From NCBI RefSeq assembly GCF_001571325.1, contig NZ_BCTO01000021.1, positions 1-64,000 on the forward strand: a DNA stretch of 64,000 nt, given 5' to 3'. Under the pieces are notes generated by a model. That model saw only the letters and a program-made list of their open reading frames with translations. It was not told the DNA's origin and did no database searches. Made by a program: the position numbers and the translations under genes. Shown here one piece after another: positions 35,582 to 44,731 of the stretch (position 1 is its first letter; each line of letters begins with the position of its first letter). The DNA is from Delftia tsuruhatensis NBRC 16741. GTDB lineage: Bacteria; Pseudomonadota; Gammaproteobacteria; Burkholderiales; Burkholderiaceae_C.

Positions 35582-36748
35582 CTATGCCTGTTCCGAGCGC
35601 GTGCTCACCCCGGCCTGCGCAAAGCTGGCCATCTCGCCCAGCATGGCGCAGGCCGACACCAGCAGCGGCCAGGCCAGGGCCGCGCCCGAGCCTTCGCCCA
35701 GGCGCAGTTGCCAGTCCAGCAGCGGCTCGGCACCCAGGTGGGCCAGCATGCGCACATGGCCGGGCTCGCCCGAGCGGTGCGAGAAAACGCAGCGCTCCAG
35801 CACGGCCGGCTGCAGGCGGCTGGCCACCAGCACGGCGGCCGTGGTGATGAAGCCATCGACCACGATGACGCGCCGCTCGGCAGCGGCCTGCAGCACGGCG
35901 CCCACCATGGTGGCAACCTCGAAGCCGCCCATGGCCGCCAGCGCGTCCAGCGGTTCCGTGGCATGCGCGTGCAGTTGCAGCACCTCCTGCAGCACCCCGA
36001 TCTTGCGCGCCAGCCCGGCTGCATCCAGGCCGGTGCCCGCACCCGTGACCTCGGCCAAGGGCTCGCCGCACAGCCGCGCCAGCAGCAAGGATGCGCTGGA
36101 GGTATTGCCAATGCCCATCTCGCCCAGCAGCAGCGCATTGCCCGGCAACTGGCGCACCAGGGCCGCGCCGTTGCGCAGGGCCATGGCGCATTCGGTGGCC
36201 GTCATGGCCGGGCCCTGGCTGCAGTCGCGCGTGCCGTAGCCCAGCTTGCGGCGCCACAGGCGCGGCTGGCCGGGCTGGGGAAGCTTGTCGTCAGGGTCCT
36301 GCTCGCGCGCGGGAAAGTCGCGTGCCACGCCGCAGTCCACCACGTTCAGCGCCAGCCCATGCTGGCGCGCCAGCACGCTGACGGCGGCGCCGCCGGCCAT
36401 GAAGTTCTCGACCATCTGCCAGGTCACATCCACCGGATAGGCCGACACGCCACGCGCCGCCAGCCCGTGGTCGGCCGCAAACACCAGCATCTGCGGCTGC
36501 TGCAGCACCGGCCTGTCCTGACCCAGGATGCAGGCAATGCGCAGCGCCAGCTGCTCCAGCCGCCCCAGCGCGCCCAAAGGCTTGGTCTTGTGGTCTATGG
36601 CGTGCTGCACGCGCTGGGTGAAGGCGGCATCGGCCAGCGAGGCGATGGCGGGAATAGCGGCTATAGCGGTAGTGGCGGCAATAGCGGAAATGGCGCCATC
36701 GTGCGAGTGTTCTGTGGGTGCAGCGGAATGCGGGGTGGGCGTTGACAT
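35582..36748 (-). CDS. cobT: Nicotinate-nucleotide:dimethylbenzimidazole phosphoribosyltransferase
   Basis: Makes alpha-ribazole phosphate, the activated lower ligand of cobalamin. In the 388 residues I see [40 protein letters not shown], and [12 protein letters not shown] with the catalytic glutamate. The N-terminus (residues 15-38) is an unusual Ala-Ile repeat encoded by a 9-bp tandem repeat. The gene is isolated from the cobalamin cluster 15 kb away and lies between a MocR gene and a damaged otnK. No cobalamin riboswitch was seen upstream. Confidence 0.94.
   Translation of the reverse strand: MSTPTPHSAAPTEHSHDGAISAIAATTAIAAIPAIASLADAAFTQRVQHAIDHKTKPLGALGRLEQLALRIACILGQDRPVLQQPQMLVFAADHGLAARGVSAYPVDVTWQMVENFMAGGAAVSVLARQHGLALNVVDCGVARDFPAREQDPDDKLPQPGQPRLWRRKLGYGTRDCSQGPAMTATECAMALRNGAALVRQLPGNALLLGEMGIGNTSSASLLLARLCGEPLAEVTGAGTGLDAAGLARKIGVLQEVLQLHAHATEPLDALAAMGGFEVATMVGAVLQAAAERRVIVVDGFITTAAVLVASRLQPAVLERCVFSHRSGEPGHVRMLAHLGAEPLLDWQLRLGEGSGAALAWPLLVSACAMLGEMASFAQAGVSTRSEQA
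36642..36695. repeat. Six-copy degenerate 9-bp coding repeat in cobT
   Basis: Six consecutive 9-base units of the form GnnATrGCG or close variants fill 36642-36695. On the minus strand they encode alternating Ala-Ile-X triplets near the CobT N-terminus. The period keeps the reading frame whatever the copy number. Confidence 0.85.
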
Positions 36749-36804
36749 GGCGAAGCGGCCTTGGCCCGGGGCGGGCGTGGCGGGCGGATTGCAAAGGCGC
36801 AAGT

Positions 36805-38148
36805 ATGGCGCGCCGCGCAACTCCGGCAGAACCATCGGTCTCTTTCCTGCCGCCATGGACGGTCTGGGCGTCGATTGCCGCAGCAGGCCGTACAGGCCGC
36901 ACCGTTCTGAGACAATCGCTGCCACACCTGGTGCGCGCAGGCATGCGCGTGGTGCAAAGCATTGGCGTGCCCGCCGGCCCGGTGGACGAGGGCGTGGACG
37001 CCGTCGTGGTCGCGCTCAAGTCGCGCACCATCGCGCCGGCCGATGCCATTGCGCAATCGCTGCAGGCCCTCCAATGGCTGCAGGCCCAGGGCGCCAATGG
37101 CCGCGCGCCGCAGATCTACTTCAAGTACTGCTCCACCTTCGACAGCACGCCGCAGGGCAATATCGGCCCCGTGGCCGATGCGCTGATGGACGCGCTGGGC
37201 TGCGAATTCGCCATTGCCACGCCTGCCTTTCCCGACAACCAGCGCACCGTCTTCAAGGGCCACCTGTTCGTGGGCGATGTGCTGCTCAGCGACAGCGGCA
37301 TGCGCAACCACCCTCTCACGCCCATGACCGATGCCAACCTGGTGCGCGTGCTGCAGGCGCAGACAGGGCGCAAGGTGGGGCTGATCGACCATGTGGCCGT
37401 CGCGCAGGGCGAGGCCGCCATCCGCGCGCGCATCGCCGCACTCCAGGCCGAGGGCACGGGCATGGCCGTGGTCGATGCCGTCTCCAACGACGACCTGCTG
37501 CGCCTGGGCCCGGCGCTGGCCGGCATGCCCCTGGTCACGGCCGGCTCGGGCGTGGCCATCGGCCTGCCCGCGAACTTCGGCATACAGCCCTCGGCCCAGG
37601 CCGCTGCCCTGCCCACCGCCACCGGCCTGCAGGCGGTCGTCTCGGGCAGTTGCTCGGTGGCCACCAATGCGCAGGTGGCGCACTTCATCGCCTCGGGGCG
37701 CCCTGCCCTGGCGCTGGAGCCGCTGCGCATCGCCGCCGGCGAGGACGAAGCCGGCAAGGCCCTGGCCTGGGCCCGCCAGCACATCGCCAGCGGCCCCGTG
37801 CTGATCTACTCCACCGCAGAATCCGCCGCCGTCAAGGCCGTGCAGGGCCGCCTGGGCGTGGAGCAGGCCGGCGCACTGGTCGAACAGACCATCGCCGCCA
37901 TCGCCCGGGGACTGGTCGAGATGGGCGTGCGCCAGCTCGTCGTGGCCGGTGGCGAAACCTCGGGCGCCTGCGTGCAGGCGCTGGGCATCGAGCAAATGCG
38001 CATAGGGCCGCAGATCGACCCTGGCGTGCCCTGGTGCCATGCCGCCTCGCCCCTGGCGCCGCAGGGGCTGCACCTCACGCTCAAGTCCGGCAACTTCGGC
38101 ACCACGGACTTCTTCACCAAGGCCTTCGGCGCGTTGCAGCGCGCCTGA
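36805..38148 (+). CDS. otnK: 3-oxo-tetronate kinase OtnK, N-terminus lost (possible pseudogene)
   Basis: A DUF1537-family sugar kinase that phosphorylates 3-oxo-tetronates. From [14 protein letters not shown] (codon 36931) to the end the protein is intact: [54 protein letters not shown]. The first 20 or so residues of the family, carrying the IADDFTGA binding motif, are missing in all frames. In their place the frame reads unrelated sequence back to an ATG at 36805. GTG 36931 and ATG 36943 are alternative starts. The usual dehydrogenase and aldolase partners are absent. Probably inactive. Confidence 0.72.
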   Translation: MARRATPAEPSVSFLPPWTVWASIAAAGRTGRTVLRQSLPHLVRAGMRVVQSIGVPAGPVDEGVDAVVVALKSRTIAPADAIAQSLQALQWLQAQGANGRAPQIYFKYCSTFDSTPQGNIGPVADALMDALGCEFAIATPAFPDNQRTVFKGHLFVGDVLLSDSGMRNHPLTPMTDANLVRVLQAQTGRKVGLIDHVAVAQGEAAIRARIAALQAEGTGMAVVDAVSNDDLLRLGPALAGMPLVTAGSGVAIGLPANFGIQPSAQAAALPTATGLQAVVSGSCSVATNAQVAHFIASGRPALALEPLRIAAGEDEAGKALAWARQHIASGPVLIYSTAESAAVKAVQGRLGVEQAGALVEQTIAAIARGLVEMGVRQLVVAGGETSGACVQALGIEQMRIGPQIDPGVPWCHAASPLAPQGLHLTLKSGNFGTTDFFTKAFGALQRA

Positions 38149-38183
38149 TGCCACACTCAGCCTCCGTTTTCAGGAAAGCCTTC

Positions 38184-38981
38184 ATGCCCCGCTTCGCCGC
38201 CAACCTGTCCATGCTCTACAACGACCTGGATTTTCTTGACCGCTTCGAGGCCGCCGCGCGCGACGGCTTCCAGGCTGTCGAATACCTGTTTCCCTACGAC
38301 TTCGCGTCCGAGCAACTGGCCCGCCGCCTGCAGGACAACGGCCTGCAGCAGGTGCTGTTCAACGCCCCGCCCGGCGACTGGAACGCGGGCGAGCGCGGCC
38401 TGGCCTGCATCCCCGGGCGCGAGGCGGAATTCGCCCAGGGCATGGAACGCGCCATTGCCTATGCCCGCGCGCTGGGCTGCCCACGCATCCACGTGATGGC
38501 CGGCCTCAAGCCCGAAGGCGCCAGCGACGATGCCCTGCGCGCCACCTACATCGCCAACGTGCGCCACGCCGCACGGCTGGCCGCGCCCCACGGCATCGCC
38601 ATCCTGCTGGAGCCCATCAATGGCCGCGACATGCCCGGCTTCTTCCTGAGCCGCCAGGACCAGGCCCACGCCCTGCTGACCGACATTGCCGAGCCCAATG
38701 TCCAGGTCCAGATGGACCTCTACCACTGCCAGATCGTCGAGGGAGACCTCGCCATGAAGATCCGCCAGTACCTGCCCACGGGCCGCGTGGGCCACCTGCA
38801 GATCGCAGGCGTGCCCGAACGCCACGAACCCGACGTGGGAGAGGTCAACTACCCCTACCTGTTCCGCCTGCTGGACCAGCTGGGCTACGACGGCTGGATA
38901 GGCTGCGAATACCGCCCCGCGCGCGGCGCGGCCGCGCACGCTACCAGCGAGGGGCTGGGGTGGATGAAGGAGTGGCTGTAG
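38184..38981 (+). CDS. otnI: Hydroxypyruvate isomerase-family protein OtnI
   Basis: A 265-residue TIM-barrel isomerase of the Hyi/OtnI group, expected to act on 2-oxo-tetronates. It begins [22 protein letters not shown], then [43 protein letters not shown] and [15 protein letters not shown], all family signatures, and ends IGCEYRP. The start at 38184 has an AGGAAAG box; an upstream ATG at 38148 overlaps the otnK stop. Without aldolase and kinase partners its pathway role here is unclear. Confidence 0.9.
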   Translation: MPRFAANLSMLYNDLDFLDRFEAAARDGFQAVEYLFPYDFASEQLARRLQDNGLQQVLFNAPPGDWNAGERGLACIPGREAEFAQGMERAIAYARALGCPRIHVMAGLKPEGASDDALRATYIANVRHAARLAAPHGIAILLEPINGRDMPGFFLSRQDQAHALLTDIAEPNVQVQMDLYHCQIVEGDLAMKIRQYLPTGRVGHLQIAGVPERHEPDVGEVNYPYLFRLLDQLGYDGWIGCEYRPARGAAAHATSEGLGWMKEWL

Positions 38982-38996
38982 GCCAAGCCCCCGCCT

Positions 38997-40523
38997 TCAA
39001 CGCAAGTCCTTGACAATGCGCCAGGTCGCGCCCTCGTCCGTGCTGCGCACGATGGCATTGTCTGGAAGAAAAGCCAGCAGGGAGCCGTCCTTCCGGTCCA
39101 CAGCCATCTCCAGGACGGCCAGCTTTCCGGCCAGACCGGGCGACTCGCCGGTATGCACCCAGGTCTTGCCGCCATCACGGGTCGTCATCAAGCCATAAGG
39201 GCCTGGGAACAGGCCGGGATTGATGGCAGTGAGCGCATAGCCGGTCGTCGCATCCTTGAAGGCCTGGGTCAGGGCGAAGCGGCCCAGGCCGGTATCGCTC
39301 CAGGTGGTGCCCCCATCGCGCGAGATGAGCGTGCTGGTGGCCACGGTGGCGACACGGGCCACGATGGAGCCATCGGGCTGTCCTTGAATGGCAAGAGTCG
39401 ACTGGCCGGTGGCCCGCCGGTGCAGGCTCTGGCCGTCGTAGAGATGCATCTCCCCGTTGGGAAGAACAATGCCAGCACGGTCCGGCAAAGCGATGGCCAT
39501 GGATCGCTTCCAGCCGATGTTGAGCGACATGCTGTCGTCAAAACTCCCAAGCTTCTGCCACACAATCGTGTCGGTACCGCTGCCCGCATAGGCCGTCCAC
39601 ACCCGGTCGCGGCGGACAAAGGCCGCAATGCGGCCATCCGGCAGCGGCTGTGCCACTGCGATGAAGGCGTTGTCGGGCGGGTTCAGCATCTTCCAGTTCT
39701 GCCCCTGCCCATCTGACAGCGCCAACAGCCCTTCCTCTCCTGCGGCAAGCAGGCCGCCCTGCCAACGGCGCACAAAGGCCACCTCCCGCAGCGTTCCTAT
39801 TTCAAGCTCCTGCCAACGGCTGGAGTCTGCCTTGCGCCAAAGCACCTTGCCCAATTTGGAGCCCGCCAGGAATTCTCCATCCGCCGACTGGTTGAGACCA
39901 TTCCATGTCGAGGCAAGCATCTTGATCCTGGGCATGAGGCCAGCCTGGGCTGCCAGACGCGAATCAGGGTCGAAGCCCAGGGCGGGTCGCCCCTGAGTCT
40001 GCCGTGCCAGCGCGGGATAGAGCTCCTTGACCGTGGCCATCATGTCGGCCTCTGGAGCCACATAGCCCGTCACGAAACCGCGACCCGTGGTCGGGTGCAT
40101 CACCAGGGTGCCCAGCAAGGTGACTTCCCCCTGCCGCACCTCAAACGTGCCGAATCGCTGGCTGAGCGGATAGTAGTACGACATGTTGCCGCGGCCACCG
40201 GACAACTGAACGAGCGTATAGCGCCCGGGACGCACCATGCCGCTGAAGACTGCGGTGGAAAGCGTTGTGGTTCTTCTGCGCAGCAACACCGCAGAGTCCT
40301 GTCCGGTAGCCTCCTCCCCGGGATTGAGCACACGCCGGATAGCGAGATCGCTCAGCGTATCCGCAGGGTCCAACTCGCCGGTGCCGGCAGTGATCAGCTT
40401 CAGGACAACAGCCCCTTCGGTGCCATTGAGCGTTTGTGTGGGCTCGATGGGTCGCGTGGCGCAGCCGGAAAGCAGCAGAGCGGCAAGGACAAAGCTTGTC
40501 GCGAGAAAGGCACGTTTCTTCAT
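38997..40523 (-). CDS. Outer-membrane-type lipoprotein with beta-propeller Asp-box repeats
   Basis: A 508-residue lipoprotein. The signal peptide ends in the lipobox LLSGC, giving a lipidated Cys21. Residues 30-150 form an unrecognised beta-rich domain. The rest looks like a BNR/sialidase-type propeller with Asp boxes SRDGGTTW, TRDGGKTW and STDEGATW in the last 150 residues, resembling YCF48-type repeats. No catalytic sialidase residues are seen. Base composition is somewhat lower in G+C than its neighbours, and no partner gene is adjacent, which suggests recent acquisition. Function unknown. Confidence 0.8.
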   Translation of the reverse strand: MKKRAFLATSFVLAALLLSGCATRPIEPTQTLNGTEGAVVLKLITAGTGELDPADTLSDLAIRRVLNPGEEATGQDSAVLLRRRTTTLSTAVFSGMVRPGRYTLVQLSGGRGNMSYYYPLSQRFGTFEVRQGEVTLLGTLVMHPTTGRGFVTGYVAPEADMMATVKELYPALARQTQGRPALGFDPDSRLAAQAGLMPRIKMLASTWNGLNQSADGEFLAGSKLGKVLWRKADSSRWQELEIGTLREVAFVRRWQGGLLAAGEEGLLALSDGQGQNWKMLNPPDNAFIAVAQPLPDGRIAAFVRRDRVWTAYAGSGTDTIVWQKLGSFDDSMSLNIGWKRSMAIALPDRAGIVLPNGEMHLYDGQSLHRRATGQSTLAIQGQPDGSIVARVATVATSTLISRDGGTTWSDTGLGRFALTQAFKDATTGYALTAINPGLFPGPYGLMTTRDGGKTWVHTGESPGLAGKLAVLEMAVDRKDGSLLAFLPDNAIVRSTDEGATWRIVKDLR

Positions 40524-40672
40524 TGTGGTGGAGCGCAGACTGGCGCAAGTGATGGCTGAATAGCGGCGCGGATTCTACAAAATGTCATTTGCCTTCCACG
40601 CAAAGACGGCCGTGCATCGCAAGCGATGAGGGCAGGCTCAACGGAAACCCTTTGAAGCAGGTGGCGTGCACG

Positions 40673-41575
40673 CTATGCGGCCAGCCCGGCCTTCTTTGCC
40701 GCAGGCCGTGGCAACAACGCCCGCAAAGCCCGCACCAGCGGCGAATCATCGGCACGCCGCCAGACGGCGACCGTCTCCACGGCCGTCCTTTCCCCCAGCA
40801 AGGGCCGGTAGACCACGCCTTCACGGTGCAGGGCCTGCACACAGGCGGGCACCAGCGCCACGCCCAAACCGCCAGAGACCAGGCTGACGATGGTGTGCAT
40901 CTGCCGCGCCGCGAACAGCCGGGGGCTGAAGCCGTGGCGCATGCAGGTGGAGACGATGGCATCGAACATCAACGGCCCCTGGTGGCGCTCGAAGCCCAGG
41001 AAACGCTCCTGGGCCAGTTTCTCCAGCGCGATGCGCCGGTTGCGGGCCAGCGGGTGGGACTCGGGCAAGGCCACCACCAGCGGCTCGCTGCGCACCAGCA
41101 CAGAGTCCAGTGACGCGGGCAGGTCCGGCGTGCGAAATACCAGGCCGATATCCAGCCGCCCGCTCTCGATGTCATGTGCAATCTGGTCGGTCGTGCCCTC
41201 CTGCAGCGATAGCCGGACCTGCGGATAGTCCTCGCCAAAGCGCCTCAGCGTTTCCGGCAGGAAGGAGTAGGCCGGCAGGCTGATGAACCCGATGGACATG
41301 GAGCCCATGAGCCCGTGCGAGGTCTCGCGTGCGCGGCGCCGCATGGTGTCGGCAGCGGCCAGCACGGCACGGGCGTCGCGCAACGCATCCTCCCCGGCTT
41401 TCGTAAGCACGATGCGCCGCGACGTGCGCTCCAGCAGCGTCACGCCCAGCTCCTCCTCCAGCTCCTTGATGGCCAGGCTCACGGGGGGCTGGGTCAGGTG
41501 CAGGCGCTCGGCCGCGCGACCGAAGTGCATCTCCTCGACCACGGCCACGAAGCACCGCAGATGTCGCATGTCCAT
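40673..41575 (-). CDS. LysR-family regulator of the PCC/TRAP operon
   Basis: A 300-residue LysR regulator with RHLRCFVAVVEEMHFGRAAERLH and TQPPVSLAIKELEEELGV, the subgroup that includes many aromatic- and carboxylate-responsive activators. The effector domain contains GFISLPAYSFLPETLRRF. It diverges from the large catabolic operon at 41719-49356 by 143 bp and is the obvious candidate regulator of it. Confidence 0.92.
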   Translation of the reverse strand: MDMRHLRCFVAVVEEMHFGRAAERLHLTQPPVSLAIKELEEELGVTLLERTSRRIVLTKAGEDALRDARAVLAAADTMRRRARETSHGLMGSMSIGFISLPAYSFLPETLRRFGEDYPQVRLSLQEGTTDQIAHDIESGRLDIGLVFRTPDLPASLDSVLVRSEPLVVALPESHPLARNRRIALEKLAQERFLGFERHQGPLMFDAIVSTCMRHGFSPRLFAARQMHTIVSLVSGGLGVALVPACVQALHREGVVYRPLLGERTAVETVAVWRRADDSPLVRALRALLPRPAAKKAGLAA

Positions 41576-41718
41576 TCATAGCCTCCGCAAATCGATCCAT
41601 ATGAATTGCAAATTTCCTTGCATTGAACCAGATCCCTAGACTGCGCTGCAGGCCTGTACGCACCATCCCGCGCCCAGGACAACACAAGCTGAATACAAAG
41701 CAGCAGCAGGAGACAAAC
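41576..41718. promoter_or_regulatory. LysR/operon intergenic control region
   Basis: A 143-bp divergent region that is A+T-richer than its surroundings near 41594-41625. ATTGCAAATTTCCTTGCATTG includes two TTGCA elements 12 bases apart (41606 and 41618) and would suit a LysR-type site. Exact promoter elements are not clear by eye. Confidence 0.4.
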
Positions 41719-42273
41719 ATGCCAGAGCGCCTCGCGGGCCTGCCCAGGCCACGCACCCTCATACATCCCGGCCCCTGCAGCGCCGTGCGACTGGATCACC
41801 GGCAAGCGCCCGCTGCGCGCCACATGCGGCTGGCCCTGGCGCCCGGGCTGACGCTGTTCGACGCCATCGTCGGCGCACTGTCATCGGCCAGCGTCGAGAG
41901 TGCCTCGCTGACCTTGCTGGAAGGCGATCTCGAAGACCTGGATTTCTGCGTGGCGCCACCCGATCGCAGCGGCCATGTCGTGGCCACCTACGGCCCGCCC
42001 GCGACACTGCAGTCCGCCAGGCTGCTGTTCGGCAATGCCACGCTCGGCTGCGCCGAAACAGGGCATCCGGCTGTGCACTGCCATGCCGTCTTCTCCAGCG
42101 CACAGGGCCACCTGCTCGGCGGCCATGTGCTCACGCAGCGCTGCCGCATCGTCAATGCGCCCGTCAGCGCCCTGGCGACCTCGCTGGACGGGTTCGGACT
42201 GCGCATCGCCTACGACCCTGAAACGCGCATGTCCCTGATGCGTCCGGCCGCCGCGCAGGTCTGCCATGGCTGA
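41719..42273 (+). CDS. PCC-domain (DUF296/PPC) protein, first of a pair
   Basis: A 184-residue protein whose core matches the plants-and-prokaryotes-conserved (PCC) domain. PGLTLFDAIVGALSSASVESASLTLLEGD forms the first half, and HCHAVFSSAQGHLLGGHVL (residues 120-138) the signature second half, with metal-ligand-like histidines. The first gene of a catabolic operon, it ends eight bases inside the next gene, another PCC protein. PCC domains form trimers; a bacterial enzymatic role is not established. Confidence 0.82.
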   Translation: MPERLAGLPRPRTLIHPGPCSAVRLDHRQAPAARHMRLALAPGLTLFDAIVGALSSASVESASLTLLEGDLEDLDFCVAPPDRSGHVVATYGPPATLQSARLLFGNATLGCAETGHPAVHCHAVFSSAQGHLLGGHVLTQRCRIVNAPVSALATSLDGFGLRIAYDPETRMSLMRPAAAQVCHG

Positions 42274-42694
42274 GGCCCGCATGGTCGAGTCAGGCCGCAT
42301 GGGCCGCGTCGCCTACGCACGCATTGCCCCCAACGAAGATCTGGTGCTGAGCGTGGAAAAGCTCTGCGCGCTGCAGGGCTTTCGCAACGCCTTCGTGCGC
42401 GGCGCCCTGGGCAGCCTGGTCGATGCCTGCCTGGCGCGCGCCGACGGCAGTTGCCTGTTGCTGCGCGGGCCGGCCATCGAGGTGGTCAGCCTCGCCGGCG
42501 AGGTGCGCTGCCAGGACGACGGCTCGCTGCGTGCCTGCCTGAGCGGCGTGGTCGCCGACACCACCGGCCAGGTGCATGGCGGCCCCTTCGTGGCCGGAGC
42601 CAACCCCGTCTGCATCACCTTCGAGCTGACCCTCGAAGAGTGGCTTCCAAAAACCCCTTCTGCCTTGACCCCGGATCCAGGAGCCTGTCCATGA
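42266..42694 (+). CDS. PCC-domain (DUF296/PPC) protein, second of a pair
   Basis: A 142-residue PCC-domain protein. It has NEDLVLSVEKLCALQGFRNAFVRGALGSLVDA, IEVVSLAGEV and LSGVVADTTGQVHGGPFVAG. The last segment corresponds to the HxHxxF...GGH motif of the upstream partner, but its first histidine positions are replaced (LSG). The two could form a hetero-oligomer with one metal-binding and one degenerate subunit. It overlaps the previous gene by 8 nt and the SDR gene by 4 nt (ATGA). Confidence 0.8.
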   Translation: MAEARMVESGRMGRVAYARIAPNEDLVLSVEKLCALQGFRNAFVRGALGSLVDACLARADGSCLLLRGPAIEVVSLAGEVRCQDDGSLRACLSGVVADTTGQVHGGPFVAGANPVCITFELTLEEWLPKTPSALTPDPGACP

Positions 42695-43536
42695 ACCAAC
42701 GAGATTCCCATCCATCCCCCGCACGCGTCGCCGTGGTCACTGGAGGGGCGCGCGGCATAGGCCGGTCCATCGGCGAATGGTTTCTACAGCGGGGCTGGCG
42801 CGTAGCGCTGCTGGACATCGACAGTGAAACGCTGGAGCGCACGGCGCAGGACATGGACTGCCCGGCCCGGCTGCTGTGCCAGCATTGCGACGTCTCGGAC
42901 CCGCAGCAGGTGGACGAGGCCGCCACCGCCGTCATGGCGCGCTGGGGCCGCGTGGATGCGCTGGTCAACAACGCCGGCGTGGCGGTCTTCAAGCCCGTGC
43001 TGGAGACATCGTTCGAGGAATGGCGCACGGTCATGGCCACCAACCTCGACGGCGCCTTTCTCTGCACGCAGGCCTTCGGTGCCCGGATGGCTCGCAACGA
43101 AGGCCACGGCGGCAGCGGCGGAGCCATCGTCAACATCGCCTCCATCTCGGGCCTGCGGGCCAGCACGCTGCGCGTGGCCTATGGCACGAGCAAGGCCGCC
43201 CTCATCCACATGACGCGCCAGCATGCGGTGGAACTGGGCAATCTGGGCGTGCGCGTCAACGTGATCGCACCGGGGCCGGTGGAGACCGAGATGGCCAAGC
43301 TCGTGCACAGCGTCGCCATACGCTCCGACTACCACGACGCCATCCCGCTGGGCCGCTATGGCACACCACAGGAAATGGCAGAGGCCGTGGGCTTTCTGTG
43401 CAGCGATACGGCCAGCTTCATCAACGGCCAGGTGCTGGCCGTCGACGGCGGCTTCGATGCCGCAGGCGTGGGTCTGCCCACGCTGCGCCGCCGGCTGGCC
43501 GAGGCACCGGCAACCGTGCAGTCCGCGCAGTCCTGA
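42691..43536 (+). CDS. Short-chain dehydrogenase/reductase
   Basis: A 281-residue classical SDR using NAD(P). The cofactor loop is TGGARGIGR (residues 17-25), with LDID after the second strand; Asp at that position favours NAD. NNAG, the Ser in NIASISG and YGTSK (Tyr164, Lys168) complete the catalytic set. The end has LAVDGGF. It probably oxidises a hydroxy intermediate to a ketone for the thiolase-like enzyme next to it. Substrate unknown. Confidence 0.92.
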   Translation: MNQRDSHPSPARVAVVTGGARGIGRSIGEWFLQRGWRVALLDIDSETLERTAQDMDCPARLLCQHCDVSDPQQVDEAATAVMARWGRVDALVNNAGVAVFKPVLETSFEEWRTVMATNLDGAFLCTQAFGARMARNEGHGGSGGAIVNIASISGLRASTLRVAYGTSKAALIHMTRQHAVELGNLGVRVNVIAPGPVETEMAKLVHSVAIRSDYHDAIPLGRYGTPQEMAEAVGFLCSDTASFINGQVLAVDGGFDAAGVGLPTLRRRLAEAPATVQSAQS

Positions 43537-43564
43537 ACACCGCCCGCACCACAGGAGCCACGCC

Positions 43565-44731
43565 ATGAACCCACCCCGCATCATCGGCTGGGGCCACACG
43601 CCCTTCGGAAAGCATGCCGCAGCCGATGCCGAGCAACTGCTGCGTGACGCCATCGACCCGGCACTGCAAACCGCCGGCCTGGAGCCCCGGGACATCGACG
43701 GCATCTTCGTCGGCCACTTCAATGGCGGCCTTCTGCCCCAGGATTTCAGCGCCAGCCTGGTGGCCCTGGCCGTGCCTGAACTGCGCCATGTGCCCGCCAC
43801 GCGCAGCGAGAACGCCTGCGCCACCGGCTCGGCTGCCATCTGGGCTGCGCTCGACGCCGTGCAGTCCGGCCGCATACGTTGCGCGCTGGTGGTGGGCTTC
43901 GAGATCATGAACGCCCAGCCTGGGCAGAAAATTGCCGAGATCCTGCTGCGCTGCTCCTACGTGAAGGAGGAAGCTGCCACACCGGCGGGCTTCGCAGGCG
44001 TGTTCGGGCAGATCGCCACCCGCTATTTCGAACGCTTCGGCGACCAGAGCGATGCACTGGCAGCCATCGCGGCCAAGAACCATGCCAACGGCGTGCACAA
44101 CCCCTTCGCCCACATGCGGCGTGACCTGGGCCTGGACTTCTGCCGCCACGCCTCGGACAGGAACCCCTTCGTCGCAGGCCCGCTCAAGCGCTCGGACTGC
44201 TCGCTGGTCTCCGACGGCGCGGCCGCCCTGGTCATCTCGCGCCAGGCCTGCGGCAATGCCAGCGTGGCGCCCGTGCGCTGGCGCTCGCGCACCCAGGTCA
44301 ACGACCTCCTGCCCCTGTCGCGGCGGGACCCCACGCGCTTCGAAGGCGCCGCCCTGGCGTGGCAGCGCGGGCTGGCCGACGCAGGCGCCACGCTGGCCGA
44401 CCTGGGCTTCGTGGAAACACATGACTGCTTCACCATGGCCGAACTGCTGGAATACGAGGCCATGGGCCTGGCGCCACATGGCCAAGGCGCGCGCGCCATC
44501 CTCGACGGCAGCACATGCCGCGACGGGTGGCTGCCGGTCAACCCGTCGGGAGGACTCAAGTCGCGCGGCCATCCCATAGGCGCGACAGGCGTTTCCCAGC
44601 ATGTGATGGCGGCCATGCAGCTGTCAGGCTCGGCCGGGGCCATGCAACTGCCCGCGCCCCGGCTGGGCGCCGTCTTCAACATGGGTGGTGCGGCCGTGGC
44701 CAACTACCTGAGCGTGCTGGAGGCCGCATGA
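43565..44731 (+). CDS. Thiolase-fold enzyme (SCP2/acetyl-CoA acetyltransferase type)
   Basis: A 388-residue thiolase. The nucleophilic cysteine is in SENACATGSAA (Cys85). The histidine of HDCFTMAEL near residue 283 and GGLKSRGHPIGATG (His336) are present. The sequence is closer to the SCP2-thiolase subgroup than to FadA or PhaA. It should cleave a beta-ketoacyl-CoA. ATGA overlap couples it to the CoA ligase. It lacks a DUF35 partner, which many SCP2-type bacterial thiolases have. Confidence 0.9.
   Translation: MNPPRIIGWGHTPFGKHAAADAEQLLRDAIDPALQTAGLEPRDIDGIFVGHFNGGLLPQDFSASLVALAVPELRHVPATRSENACATGSAAIWAALDAVQSGRIRCALVVGFEIMNAQPGQKIAEILLRCSYVKEEAATPAGFAGVFGQIATRYFERFGDQSDALAAIAAKNHANGVHNPFAHMRRDLGLDFCRHASDRNPFVAGPLKRSDCSLVSDGAAALVISRQACGNASVAPVRWRSRTQVNDLLPLSRRDPTRFEGAALAWQRGLADAGATLADLGFVETHDCFTMAELLEYEAMGLAPHGQGARAILDGSTCRDGWLPVNPSGGLKSRGHPIGATGVSQHVMAAMQLSGSAGAMQLPAPRLGAVFNMGGAAVANYLSVLEAA

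Noticed and set aside
36749-36930. Cobalamin riboswitch upstream of cobT
   Set aside because: No B12-box or conserved GCCACTG-type element was seen on the relevant strand. The same holds for the short regions before cobO and cobB within the window.
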